Origin: Actinomycetota bacterium
GTDB taxonomy: Bacteria; Actinomycetota; Acidimicrobiia; Acidimicrobiales; Ilumatobacteraceae
NCBI GenBank assembly: GCA_016213665.1
Contig: JACQZX010000049.1
Span: 1-49,382, forward strand
Direction: 5' to 3'
Length of the DNA: 49,382 bases
Shown here piece by piece: positions 1 through 7,902 of the stretch. The notes beneath the pieces are model-generated. The model saw nothing but the letters and a program-made list of their open reading frames with translations. It was not told the origin of the DNA and ran no database searches. Numbering within the stretch: the first letter of the stretch is position 1; each line of letters starts with the position of its first letter. Both the position numbers and the translations under genes were made by a program.

Positions 1-66
1 CAACGACGCGTCATGTAAGGCCGTGATCGCGCCGTAGCGGGTGGTGACGTGGCTGACCTCGAGCAT
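1..66 (-). CDS. ABC transporter ATP-binding protein (LivF/LivG-like), N-terminal fragment
   Basis: Only the first 22 codons are inside the window. The reverse strand from the ATG at 66 reads MLEVSHVTTRYGAITALHDA and continues off the edge, which is the usual opening of a branched-chain amino acid ABC ATPase (strand, then YG...AL.D.SL before the Walker A loop). It starts 21 bp after the stop of the substrate-binding protein gene, so the two are probably one operon. The Walker motifs lie outside the window, so LivF cannot be told from LivG. Confidence 0.7.
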   Translation of the reverse strand, partial: MLEVSHVTTRYGAITALHDASL

Positions 67-87
67 GAGTCTCGCGGTCTTTCTGGT

Positions 88-1326
88 TCAGCCGGGGATG
101 TTGGTCGGCCGAATGGCCTCGACGAAGACGGGTTCGCCGTTTTCGATGGTGAGGATGACGACGTCCTTTTCGGGAACACCACCAGCTCCGGCGTAGGTGA
201 CGGTGCCGGTTGTGACCGGAGCGTTCACGAGACCGTCGATGGCAGCAATCAACGCGGCCGGATCGACGGAGCAGGCCTCGATGGCAGCAGCCGCAAGTAT
301 CTGCACGGCATCGGCGGCAAGGGCACCGAAACTTATTGTCTCGATGTTTGCGCCGGCGGCGGCCGCATCGGCCAGGAACTGCTCGACGCCGTTGCCCTCC
401 TGCGGGAAGGTGTGTGCCGCGAACACGATTCCGTTGGCGATGTCGCCTGCGCTCCATACGACGGTGGCATCGAATCCGTCGACACCGGCCACGATCACGT
501 CGGCAAGGCCGGCGGCAGCGAGCTGCTCGAGCAGCACCTGCGTCTGGGGCATGACCATCGCGGTGAACAACACGTCGGGCACCTCGCTAAGGCCGGCGAT
601 TTCGTTGACCTGGGTGGAGAAGTCGGCATCGGCCAGGCTGTAGGCGTAGTCGCCGAGAACTGATCCACCCGCTGCTTCGAAGACCTCGGTGAAGTACTCG
701 GGGTTGCCGGAGAAGTAGATGTCGTCGGTGCTGCTGAGCGTGACCGCCGTGGTGTGACCTTCGTTGATCGCCCACTCGGCTACTGCTGCAGATTGCACAG
801 GATCACTGAAGCTGGCCAGAAACGCACCGCGCGACGGGTCGGCGAGCGACGGATCGGTGGAAGCCATGAAGATGATCGGTGCCTGACCATCGACGGTGTC
901 GAGCAGCGGCGCACCGGTGCTGGCGAAAGGTGGGCCGATGAGGGCGTTGACACCGTCGTCGAGCAACTCCTGAGCTGCACGTTGGGTGGCAGCGGGATCG
1001 CCCTGGATGTCTTTCACCACATACTCGACCGGGAGACCGCCGACACCGCCGGCGTCGTTCAGCTTGTCGACCATCACCTGGGCCGCTTCTGAGCCAGGTT
1101 GGTCGGAGAAGGCCCCCAGTTCGCCGAGGTCGGCGGCGAAACCGATCTTCAACGCCGTATCGAGCACACACTCGCCGCCACCGGTCGTATCGCCGGTCGT
1201 ATCGCCCGTCGTTGGCGCGGTCGTGTCGTCGGGCGCATTCGTGGTGGTGGTGTCCTTGTCGTCGCTGCACGCGACGGCGACGATGCTCAACGAGATGAGC
1301 ACGGCCGGAACTATTCGCTTTCGCAT
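88..1326 (-). CDS. Branched-chain amino acid-type ABC transporter substrate-binding lipoprotein
   Basis: A 412-residue periplasmic-binding protein of the LivK/Leu-Ile-Val family. The N-terminus is a lipoprotein signal peptide (MRKR, hydrophobic core, IVAVAC with Cys20 as lipid anchor), followed by a Thr/Asp/Gly-rich linker (about residues 23-50) containing repeated GDTT units. The mature domain begins around residue 58 (LKIGFAADLGELGAF) and has the family pattern GGVGGLPVEYVVKD, then A..LI...VNALIGP. The ATG at 1326 is preceded by a good Shine-Dalgarno (AGGGGGAAG, about 4 nt away). It heads the operon with the ATPase gene that leaves the window. The ligand cannot be predicted; the family binds branched-chain amino acids but also amides, urea and aromatic compounds. 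Confidence 0.88.
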   Translation of the reverse strand: MRKRIVPAVLISLSIVAVACSDDKDTTTTNAPDDTTAPTTGDTTGDTTGGGECVLDTALKIGFAADLGELGAFSDQPGSEAAQVMVDKLNDAGGVGGLPVEYVVKDIQGDPAATQRAAQELLDDGVNALIGPPFASTGAPLLDTVDGQAPIIFMASTDPSLADPSRGAFLASFSDPVQSAAVAEWAINEGHTTAVTLSSTDDIYFSGNPEYFTEVFEAAGGSVLGDYAYSLADADFSTQVNEIAGLSEVPDVLFTAMVMPQTQVLLEQLAAAGLADVIVAGVDGFDATVVWSAGDIANGIVFAAHTFPQEGNGVEQFLADAAAAGANIETISFGALAADAVQILAAAAIEACSVDPAALIAAIDGLVNAPVTTGTVTYAGAGGVPEKDVVILTIENGEPVFVEAIRPTNIPG

Positions 1327-1428
1327 AACTTCCCCCTGGGTGAGCCGTCGCGATGGACGGTAACAGTGATCGCCGAAATGGTACTCCTACGCCGCCACCG
1401 GGCTGAACAGCGGCCGTGATCGGTTTGC

Positions 1429-1434
1429 TATCGT
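1429..1434 (+). promoter_or_regulatory. -10-like element TATCGT before the glutamine synthetase-family gene
   Basis: TATCGT lies 9 nt before the ATG at 1444 and there is no Shine-Dalgarno. The position fits a leaderless or nearly leaderless transcript. No clear -35 element is seen. Confidence 0.4.
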
Positions 1435-1443
1435 CGCTCGCCT

Positions 1444-2757
1444 ATGGGGAATCGGCGAGTACGAGTCATGTGGTGCGACCTCAACGGGCTCTCCCACGGG
1501 CGTTATGTGCCCGAGCGGCGCCTGTACGAACACGGGCATCACGCGGTGACGACGCTGACGATGAATGTGCAGCGCGACATACTTCCGATTGCGGGCTACG
1601 CCGCCGATGTCGGCTTCCCCGACCTGTCCACCGTTCCGCTCGTCGATTCCCGCAGGCCCGGTTGGGAAATCGACACAGATGTGGTGATCGCGGATCTTGA
1701 GTTCAACGATGAGCCGTTGGCAATCGGGCCGCGCAATGCCCTCAAACGCGCGGTGCAGTCGTGGCATGCGCTCGGGTACGAACCGATGCTCGGATACGAG
1801 ATGGAGTTCTACGTAATGCAGCCCGACGGCGATGCGCCTGGTGGCTTCTCGCCGCTGCACATACCGTCGCATCGCGTGTACGGCGTCGGCATCGGCGGCG
1901 ACAACACCGGCTTGCTGTTCGACATGTTCGACGCGGCCGAACAGTGTGAGCTCGATCTCGAGGGGATCATGGGTGAGTTCCACCCTGGCCAGATTGAACT
2001 GAACATGAAGTACGGGCCGGCACTCGATGCCGCCGACCGCGCGTTCATTTGCAAGGACATGACGCGCGAACTCGCCAATCGCAAAGGGTATTGCATCACC
2101 TATATGGGTCGCCCGAGCGCGGTGATGGTGGGCAGTGGGCTGCACGTGAACTTCTCGCTGCTGCCGCTCGCCGGTGGACCGAATGCGTTCGACGACCCGA
2201 GCGCCGAGTACGGATTGTCACCGATCGCCCGGCATTGCCTTGGTGGGTTGATCGCGCACCACGAGGCCTTGGCCGCGATGTCGGCGCCGACAATCAACAG
2301 TTACAAGCGGCTGATCCCCGGCATCATCGCCGGTTATTGGGCGAACTGGGGGCTCGACAACCGCATGAGCACGTATCGCGTGCCCTACGAGCGGGGCGCG
2401 TCCACACGCATCGAGAACCGGATGCCTTGCGGAACGGCCAACCCTTACCTGGCTGCTGCCGTAATGCTCAATGCCGCGCTGCTGGGCGTTGTCGATGGAT
2501 TGGATTGCGGCACGCCCCAGGAGGGCGACGGCGATACCGAACCGAACACCGATCGTCATACACCACACACGCTGCCGGAGGCGATCGTCGCCTACGAATC
2601 CGATTCGGTGTTGTGCGAGGCGATGGGTGCCGATATCACCCGCGCCTATCTCGCGATACGTCGTGACGAGATCGCGCGTTGGGAGTCGGCCGGCAACGAG
2701 TGGTTGCCCGATGAGATAACTGCGTGGGAACTCAACGAGTACCTGCCGTTCTATTAG
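1444..2757 (+). CDS. Glutamine synthetase-family ligase
   Basis: A 437-residue GS-fold protein. The N-terminal beta-grasp part (residues 1-95) has VMWCDLNGLSHGRYVP. The catalytic barrel follows: YEMEF with metal ligands Glu119/Glu121, GEFHPGQIE (Glu178, Glu185), GLHVNFS with His234, and RIENRMPCGTANPYL (about 322-336) binding ATP/substrate. It is shorter than classical GlnA and lacks an obvious adenylylation loop, which fits the amine or amino-acid gamma-glutamyl ligase branch (PuuA/GlnA3-like) rather than the primary ammonia-assimilating enzyme. Divergence from the ABC uptake genes suggests a catabolic role for an imported amine or amino acid, but this is inference. The gene ends 4 bp from the convergent GNAT gene. 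Confidence 0.85.
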   Translation: MGNRRVRVMWCDLNGLSHGRYVPERRLYEHGHHAVTTLTMNVQRDILPIAGYAADVGFPDLSTVPLVDSRRPGWEIDTDVVIADLEFNDEPLAIGPRNALKRAVQSWHALGYEPMLGYEMEFYVMQPDGDAPGGFSPLHIPSHRVYGVGIGGDNTGLLFDMFDAAEQCELDLEGIMGEFHPGQIELNMKYGPALDAADRAFICKDMTRELANRKGYCITYMGRPSAVMVGSGLHVNFSLLPLAGGPNAFDDPSAEYGLSPIARHCLGGLIAHHEALAAMSAPTINSYKRLIPGIIAGYWANWGLDNRMSTYRVPYERGASTRIENRMPCGTANPYLAAAVMLNAALLGVVDGLDCGTPQEGDGDTEPNTDRHTPHTLPEAIVAYESDSVLCEAMGADITRAYLAIRRDEIARWESAGNEWLPDEITAWELNEYLPFY

Positions 2758-2761
2758 CGCA

Positions 2762-3412
2762 CTAGGGCGCGAGTCCGAGCAGCGGTAAGCAACCGGCTAC
2801 CCCGTGCAGAGTGATGTCGTCGCGGTGAAGTCGAACGAGGAAGTCGGCCCGGGGCATCTCAAAAGCGTGCAGCATCCCGGCTTCGTTTCTGCGGAGTTGG
2901 CGGCGATGGCCGTTGGGGGTGTAGCCGAGACTGCGCGTAACTCCCAGTGACGGCTCGTTGTCGGGCCACGCGGATGTGGTTGCGTAATCAGCGCCGAGGC
3001 CGAGAAAACCGAGTTGCAGCGTGGCGACGCGCATCTCCTTTCCGATTCCTCTGCCCTGAAACTCGCGACCCAACCACGAACCCGTCCCGAAGCTGCGCAG
3101 GGTGGGGAAGTCGTTGGACTCCAAGGCGGTAGTGCCCACCACGGTGCCATCAACGATGCATGCCAGTTCGATGGCCCATGAAGTGGGGGTCGTTTCCGCT
3201 CGACAGCGCCAGTAGTGCTGCATCGTGTTTCGCTCCAGCTGTGGCGGCGGCACGTCACTCCAGGGAATGCCGAATGGCATCACATCAGGCTCGTGGATGC
3301 CTTTCGCCGCGAGTAGCGCCAGATCGACAGCGAGGCCGTCGTCGATGTAGCGCAGCTCCAGTCGAGGAGTTCGCACTCGCAGATCGAACAACGGCCAAAT
3401 GGGATGCGTCAT
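2762..3412 (-). CDS. GNAT family N-acetyltransferase (RimJ/RimL type)
   Basis: About 216 residues. It has the RimJ/RimL-like opening TPRLELRYIDDGLAVDLALLA, the GTGSWLGREFQGRGIGKEMR acetyl-CoA loop (QGRGIGKE), and the ALIDYATTSAW/LGV-type ending (NEPSLGVTRSLGYTPNGHR). Such enzymes transfer acetyl from acetyl-CoA to an amine; the substrate is not predictable. The ATG at 3412 is chosen; a TTG at 3430 would add six residues and neither has a good Shine-Dalgarno. It follows the SnoaL-like gene by 5-23 bp on the same strand and is probably co-transcribed with it. Confidence 0.8.
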   Translation of the reverse strand: MTHPIWPLFDLRVRTPRLELRYIDDGLAVDLALLAAKGIHEPDVMPFGIPWSDVPPPQLERNTMQHYWRCRAETTPTSWAIELACIVDGTVVGTTALESNDFPTLRSFGTGSWLGREFQGRGIGKEMRVATLQLGFLGLGADYATTSAWPDNEPSLGVTRSLGYTPNGHRRQLRRNEAGMLHAFEMPRADFLVRLHRDDITLHGVAGCLPLLGLAP

Positions 3413-3435
3413 CGAAACATTGTGACGCAAGGTCG

Positions 3436-3870
3436 CTAGGGCGTTGGGCTCATTTTCTCGATCATCGTTGCCATTTGCCGGTGAACCAGGTTGACCGCCT
3501 GCAGCGGCCGGATCATCACCCGGAACTCGATGATGCGGCCGGCGGCGTTGGCGCGGATGATGTCGACCCCGTTGACATACTTGCCCTCGATGGTGGTCTC
3601 GAACTCGAGCACCGCCGTGTCGTCGCCCAGCACCTGCTTGGTGTAGCGGAAGCCGCCGCCTGCTCCGCCGGAGCTATTGGCCGCCGACTTGTCACCCGGG
3701 AGCGTCTGGCCCGCGGCGTGAAGGTACATGGCCGTGATCGCCTTGCCGCGCTGTGGCGTGTAGACGATCGGGGAATAGAAAACCACGTCGTCGTCGAGCA
3801 GCTCGTCGAGCCCGCCGGAAAGTTCACCGCGGAGGTAAGCGTGCCACTGCTCAATCACCTGCTGTATCAA
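3436..3870 (-). CDS. SnoaL/NTF2-like domain protein
   Basis: A 144-residue single-domain protein with the NTF2/SnoaL-like layout: helix (IEQWHAYLRGE), LLDDDVVFYSPIVYTPQRGK, then a long beta-sheet (AVLEFETTIEGKYVNGVDIIRANAAGRIIEFRVMIRP). That last stretch is typical of the nuclear transport factor 2-like fold. A TTG start at 3870 is favoured because AAGGAGG stands 6 nt upstream. The family includes ketosteroid isomerase-like enzymes and small ligand binders; no catalytic assignment is possible here. The pairing with a GNAT gene is not informative. Confidence 0.75.
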   Translation of the reverse strand: MIQQVIEQWHAYLRGELSGGLDELLDDDVVFYSPIVYTPQRGKAITAMYLHAAGQTLPGDKSAANSSGGAGGGFRYTKQVLGDDTAVLEFETTIEGKYVNGVDIIRANAAGRIIEFRVMIRPLQAVNLVHRQMATMIEKMSPTP

Positions 3871-4002
3871 TTCTTGCCTCCTTGTCGTCCCAGGTTGTCA
3901 GTTGGGCTGGTACCAGGCATGAACGCTACGTGGGCGAGCTGGTTCAGCGTTCCGATCTCGATGTGGCTCCACTCGGGACGGTTCCTATCGACCGGCTCGG
4001 AA

Positions 4003-4458
4003 TCACCCGTTGCATGCCTCAAGACCGGCCGCTGTGGAGGCTGTTTCGAGTCGCACGAACACTTCCGGAGCCTGATCGGCAGCTGCAATTTCTGATTCGA
4101 GAACTGCTCGATCAGTGGCAGCGCTCTCTACGTATGCGACGGCGGCATCGAGAGCGGCGAACAATTCGTCGACTTCTGAGTCGAGGCCATCGGGCCGCTC
4201 CAAGGACTCGATCTCTTTCGCGCCTGCGGCGAACTTCGGCGTGACATCCGCGTAGTAGGCCATTACCTCTTCGAGCGACGGTGTCTCCGACCTAAAGAGA
4301 GTTCCGCCAGCGTCGAAGTCGGCGTTGATTTGGTCGCAAAGGGCAACCACATCTGCCCTCCAGGCCTCGGCGGACGGTTTGTCGTCACTGCATCCTGCAA
4401 CGGCCACTGCGCCAATGGTGACCGCAACCGCGAATACGACTGTGCTGAACTTGTGCAT
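4003..4458 (-). CDS. Small secreted lipoprotein of unknown function
   Basis: A 151-residue protein starting MHKFSTVVFAVAVTIGAVAVAGC: signal peptide with lipobox VAGC. The mature part is acidic and predicted mostly helical (DQINADFDAGGTLF, AAGAKEIESLERPDGLDSEV, AALDAAVAYVESAATDR), ending in LEACNG. The ATG at 4458 is preferred over an upstream in-frame start because AGAGGGGA lies about 7 nt before it. I do not recognise the family. A second Cys near the N-terminus (VALCDQ) and one at the C-terminus (LEAC) could form a disulfide. It resembles in layout the small lipoprotein at 46722-47210, but the sequences are not obviously homologous. Confidence 0.75.
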   Translation of the reverse strand: MHKFSTVVFAVAVTIGAVAVAGCSDDKPSAEAWRADVVALCDQINADFDAGGTLFRSETPSLEEVMAYYADVTPKFAAGAKEIESLERPDGLDSEVDELFAALDAAVAYVESAATDRAVLESEIAAADQAPEVFVRLETASTAAGLEACNG

Positions 4459-4565
4459 CTGACGTCCCCTCTTATGTCTAGTTAGGAAAATCCTCGGCGC
4501 CGCCGGTATGACACCAGCACCCGCCAACTCCGCGGATGGCCACTAGGAACCTCATCCACTTAGGA

Positions 4566-5774
4566 CTAAACGCGGGGGGCGCCGCTGACGATAAGGAAAC
4601 CTAAACCTAGGGCCGCGTCCTTTGCGGATTGCACGACGACGGAGAAGTCCCAGGTTGCCCCATTGGCATCTACCGCAGTACACGTGAAACCTTCACCAGG
4701 GGTTGCCTGTGCAGGAGGGGCGCAACTCGCGCTCGTGAAGGTCGTGGCCGCCTGTGACGCGACATCGCTGCCTTCGATGTACTTCTCGGCGGCCCGCGCG
4801 AAGTCAATCGGACCGTAACCGCCCTGTGGCAAGGCACCGACAACGAGGAACATGTAGCTCGACTCCACCACGACGGTGAAGTCCCAGATTCTTCCTTTGC
4901 CGTCGACGGCAGTACATGTGAACTCTTCGCCGGGAATGATCGCGGCGGGGGCGGCACAGACCGCGTCCGTAAATGTCTCACCGACCTGCGTCGCAACTTC
5001 GCTGCCTTCGATGAACTCCTCTGCGGCCTTCATGAAGTCGTCGATATCGAATCCGAACGTGAACGGCGGTTCGATTGCACCGCTGAACTCGTAGCCGGTG
5101 TCCGCGTAGTAGATGGTGAAACTGACCGCAAACGAGAGCGAGCCAGCAGCAATCGCCTGAGCAATCTCGTTCGCGATGCGGCGACCATCGGCATCCCACG
5201 GCAAGTCGGTTTGGACTGTGAGGACACTCGTGTAACCGGTCGGCAAAGACTCAGCGAATCCTGTGCTCGTGACGTGAGCGACCCAGTCCTCCGGCGCGGG
5301 GCTGCCACTGCCAAACGCTTGATCGAGCCACTTCGAGAACTCCTCGCCCGAGGCGACTGGTGGGGGCAATTCAATCGGCTCGAATGACGCCAGACCAATA
5401 GTTCCGAACGACGTCGAGTCGGGTCCAGAAATTTCCAGCACGCCCCACACGTCGACGGACATGAGCGCTGACTGCAGCGCGTTCATCGCCTCGACGACTG
5501 CGTTCTGATCGGACAGTGCAATCCTGACGACTGGCCGGCGCAGCAGATCGACTTCGGACATGCTAACGACCGAAAACACCCACGCATCGTTGGACAAGGT
5601 GCCATCAATCAGCGCCAGAATGTCGGCAGCCTGGAGACGATCGAAGGCGGACCCCGCCGAGGGCGTATACGTGACCGATGTAGCTGTCTCGGGCAACACC
5701 GAACGCGAGGTTTGGGTACTACTGCAGGCACCAGCCAACATCGTCAGCCCAAGAATGACGAGAAGACGGTTCAT
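4566..5774 (-). CDS. Lipoprotein with tandem C-terminal DUF4333-like domains
   Basis: About 402 residues. MNRLLVILGLTMLAGAC is a lipoprotein signal with Cys17. Residues roughly 50-250 are an unrecognised secreted domain. Two tandem copies of a DUF4333-like module follow (FIEGSEVATQVGETFTDAVC...GEEFTCTAVDGKGRIWDFTV and YIEGSDVASQAATTFTSASC...GEGFTCTAVDANGATWDFSV), each with two Cys spaced like the disulfide of that family. DUF4333 is common in actinobacterial secreted proteins; its role is unknown. The ATG at 5774 places the signal peptide at the N-terminus; a GTG at 5795 would add seven residues. The gene lies downstream of fcl on the same strand, 58 bp away. Confidence 0.78.
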   Translation of the reverse strand: MNRLLVILGLTMLAGACSSTQTSRSVLPETATSVTYTPSAGSAFDRLQAADILALIDGTLSNDAWVFSVVSMSEVDLLRRPVVRIALSDQNAVVEAMNALQSALMSVDVWGVLEISGPDSTSFGTIGLASFEPIELPPPVASGEEFSKWLDQAFGSGSPAPEDWVAHVTSTGFAESLPTGYTSVLTVQTDLPWDADGRRIANEIAQAIAAGSLSFAVSFTIYYADTGYEFSGAIEPPFTFGFDIDDFMKAAEEFIEGSEVATQVGETFTDAVCAAPAAIIPGEEFTCTAVDGKGRIWDFTVVVESSYMFLVVGALPQGGYGPIDFARAAEKYIEGSDVASQAATTFTSASCAPPAQATPGEGFTCTAVDANGATWDFSVVVQSAKDAALGLGFLIVSGAPRV

Positions 5775-5832
5775 TTCAAAGCAATCGTGCGCCACTACCT
5801 GCGCCGGTGAAAGGGCCGGAAGTCACTTCAGG

Positions 5833-6795
5833 TCAGAACGGCTCGCGCTCGGCTTCGGCGCGGTTGGCGAGATACCAGTCGATCGTCGTACGCAATCCCT
5901 GCTCGAACGGCATCTGTGCCCGCCAACCCAACAGCGCCTCCGCTCGACCCGGGTCGACGCGCCGTCGCGGCTGGCCGTCGGGTTTGGTGGAGTCCCACAC
6001 CAGGTCGCCGTCGAAGCCCACCATCTTCGCGATCATCTCGACCGTCTCGCGGATCGTGATCTCGTGGTTGGTTCCCAGGTTGATCGGTTCCGCACCGTCG
6101 TGCAGTTCGGAAGCGAGCACGATTGCCTCGGCCGCGTCGTCGACATAGAGGTATTCGCGACTGGCGGTGCCCGTTCCCCAAACCTCGATCTTGTTCTCCT
6201 GCTGCTCTTTCGCTTCGACGCAAACCTTGATGCGAGCCGGGATCACGTGGCTCACCGACGGGTGGAACTTGTCGCCCGGGCCATAGAGATTGGTCGGTAT
6301 CAAGTACGCGAAGCGTTGTCCATACTGCGCACGGTTCACCTGCGCGTGTATCAGCAACGCCTTCTTGGCGATGCCATAGGGGGCGTTCGTCTCTTCCGGG
6401 TAGCCGTCCCACAGACTCTCCTCGCGAAACGGCACAGGGGTGAACTTCGGGTACGAGCAGACTGTGCCGAGCAGCACCGTCTTCTCCACCGAGGGTGCCA
6501 TGCGAGCAGCCTCGATCAGGTGCGTGCCCATCATCAGATTGCTGATGTACAACTCGGCCGGGGCGACCTGGTTGTAGCCGATACCGCCGACCCGAGCGGC
6601 CAGGTGAAGAATGTGGCTCGGCGTGGTTTCGGCGATCAGTCGCTCGGCCGTCCCACGAACCGTCAGGTCGTAATCCCGCGAGCGGGGAACGAATACGTCG
6701 GCACCCTGCGCCTGCAACTTGTCGATGACCACTCGGCCGAGAAACCCCGCCCCGCCGGTGACAACGACTCTACGTCCCGTCCAGAAAGCGGTCAT
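5833..6795 (-). CDS. fcl: GDP-L-fucose synthase
   Basis: A 320-residue short-chain dehydrogenase/reductase that converts GDP-4-keto-6-deoxy-mannose to GDP-L-fucose with NADPH (epimerisation at C3/C5, then reduction). Seen: nucleotide-binding VVVTGGAGFLGRVV near the N-terminus, the family-specific AARVGGIGYNQ, the GTVCSYPK serine region, the catalytic Tyr/Lys in APYGIAKKALL, and NLYGPGDKFHP with the HVIPARI helix. It is close to full length for WcaG/Fcl. The start MTAFWTG (6795) is chosen over an upstream in-frame start because a TAGCAT -10-like hexamer lies 7 nt before it. The partner Gmd is at 15410-16393. The gene is divergent from a glycosyltransferase whose start lies only 27 bp away. Confidence 0.92.
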   Translation of the reverse strand: MTAFWTGRRVVVTGGAGFLGRVVIDKLQAQGADVFVPRSRDYDLTVRGTAERLIAETTPSHILHLAARVGGIGYNQVAPAELYISNLMMGTHLIEAARMAPSVEKTVLLGTVCSYPKFTPVPFREESLWDGYPEETNAPYGIAKKALLIHAQVNRAQYGQRFAYLIPTNLYGPGDKFHPSVSHVIPARIKVCVEAKEQQENKIEVWGTGTASREYLYVDDAAEAIVLASELHDGAEPINLGTNHEITIRETVEMIAKMVGFDGDLVWDSTKPDGQPRRRVDPGRAEALLGWRAQMPFEQGLRTTIDWYLANRAEAEREPF

Positions 6796-6802
6796 GGCTG
6801 GG

Positions 6803-6808
6803 ATGCTA
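6803..6808 (-). promoter_or_regulatory. -10-like element TAGCAT for fcl
   Basis: TAGCAT on the reverse strand ends 7 nt before the fcl ATG; no Shine-Dalgarno is present. It overlaps a weaker TACGGC (6807-6812) that could serve the divergent glycosyltransferase gene. Confidence 0.45.
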
Positions 6809-6822
6809 CGGCGCGGCAGGGC

Positions 6823-7902
6823 ATGATTGTTCGTGTGCGAGTCGCGTACACACTTGAGCAGTGCTGGCATCGGGTGCCTGGGGGCACTGGTGTGGCCGCG
6901 CTACGCGTCGCCGAAGCGCTCGGACCGCACAACGATGTCCGCCTGATGGGGGTCGCCGGCCGTCATCGGCGGCTGCCCGAGGAGCCGTGGGTGCCCACCA
7001 TTCCGGTCGCGCATCTCCCGATTGCATCGCCATGGTTGTACGAGACCTGGTTGCGCATGCAGTGGCCGAAGGTGGAGGTTGCCACCGGCCCGGTCGACAT
7101 CGCCCATGCGACCACACTCATTCCTTGTCCCACCGACGCCAAGTTGGTTGTCACGCTGCACGACCTTGCCTTCCTTCACGACCCGAGTCAGTTCACCCGC
7201 CACGGAGTGCGCGTATTCCGGCGCAGCCTGCGCCAGATACGTCGGCGTGCGGATGTAGTGCTTTGTTGCAGCCAGGCCACGATGGATGATTGTCTCGTTG
7301 CCGGCATCGGCGCCGATCGGTTGCGACTGGTGCCGCTCGGCGTGGAAACCACCCGCGCCGACCCCGACGAGATCGCCCGCGTTCGAAGCAGCTACGGACT
7401 CCCCGCGGATTATGTGCTCTTCGTCGGAACGGTCGAGCCGCGCAAGAACCTGCGCGGCCTGGTTGCCGCGCTCGATCTGCTGGGAGACTCCGCGCCGCTT
7501 GTCGTGGCCGGCGCCAATGGCTGGGGCGATTCCGGTGTCGACGCCAGCGATCGCGTGCGGTTTCTCGGCTTTGTTCCGTCGCATGAACTCGGTGGGCTGT
7601 ACGGAGGGGCCAGCGTCTTCTGTTATCCGAGCGAACGCGAGGGATATGGGCTACCCGTTCTGGAAGCGATGGCTCAGGGCGTTCCCGTCGTGACCAGTCG
7701 AGGTACCGCGACGGAGGAAACAGCCGGCAACGCGGCCGTGCTCGTCGACCCCAGGGACCCCGTCGACATCGCACGCGGCATCGACGAAGCGGGCCAACGG
7801 CGCAAGGAGTTGCACGCCAAGGGACTGGCGCGCGCGCAGCGGCGAAGTTGGGCAACGACTGCCGATCTCACCGCTGCCGTGTACCGCGAGCTCGCCGGCT
7901 GA
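6823..7902 (+). CDS. GT4 family glycosyltransferase
   Basis: A 359-residue GT-B fold glycosyltransferase. The N-terminal domain has the GTGVAALRVAEAL loop after strand 1 and LVVTLHDLAFLHDP; the C-terminal nucleotide-sugar domain has FVGTVEPRKNLRGLVAAL (about residue 203) and the E-x7-E motif EREGYGLPVLEAM (about 269-282) followed by GVPVVTSRG. This pattern matches GT4 enzymes using GDP-mannose or similar donors. The ATG at 6823 opens the conserved region (MIVRVRVAYTLEQ); the frame stays open upstream on the antisense strand of fcl but that part is not coding. Its stop overlaps the start of the next glycosyltransferase (TGATG), so the two are translationally coupled. Confidence 0.88.
   Translation: MIVRVRVAYTLEQCWHRVPGGTGVAALRVAEALGPHNDVRLMGVAGRHRRLPEEPWVPTIPVAHLPIASPWLYETWLRMQWPKVEVATGPVDIAHATTLIPCPTDAKLVVTLHDLAFLHDPSQFTRHGVRVFRRSLRQIRRRADVVLCCSQATMDDCLVAGIGADRLRLVPLGVETTRADPDEIARVRSSYGLPADYVLFVGTVEPRKNLRGLVAALDLLGDSAPLVVAGANGWGDSGVDASDRVRFLGFVPSHELGGLYGGASVFCYPSEREGYGLPVLEAMAQGVPVVTSRGTATEETAGNAAVLVDPRDPVDIARGIDEAGQRRKELHAKGLARAQRRSWATTADLTAAVYRELAG

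Noticed and set aside
5560-6822. In-frame upstream extension of the first glycosyltransferase (421 extra codons)
   Set aside because: It runs antisense to fcl and part of the DUF4333 gene; conserved glycosyltransferase sequence begins only at 6823.
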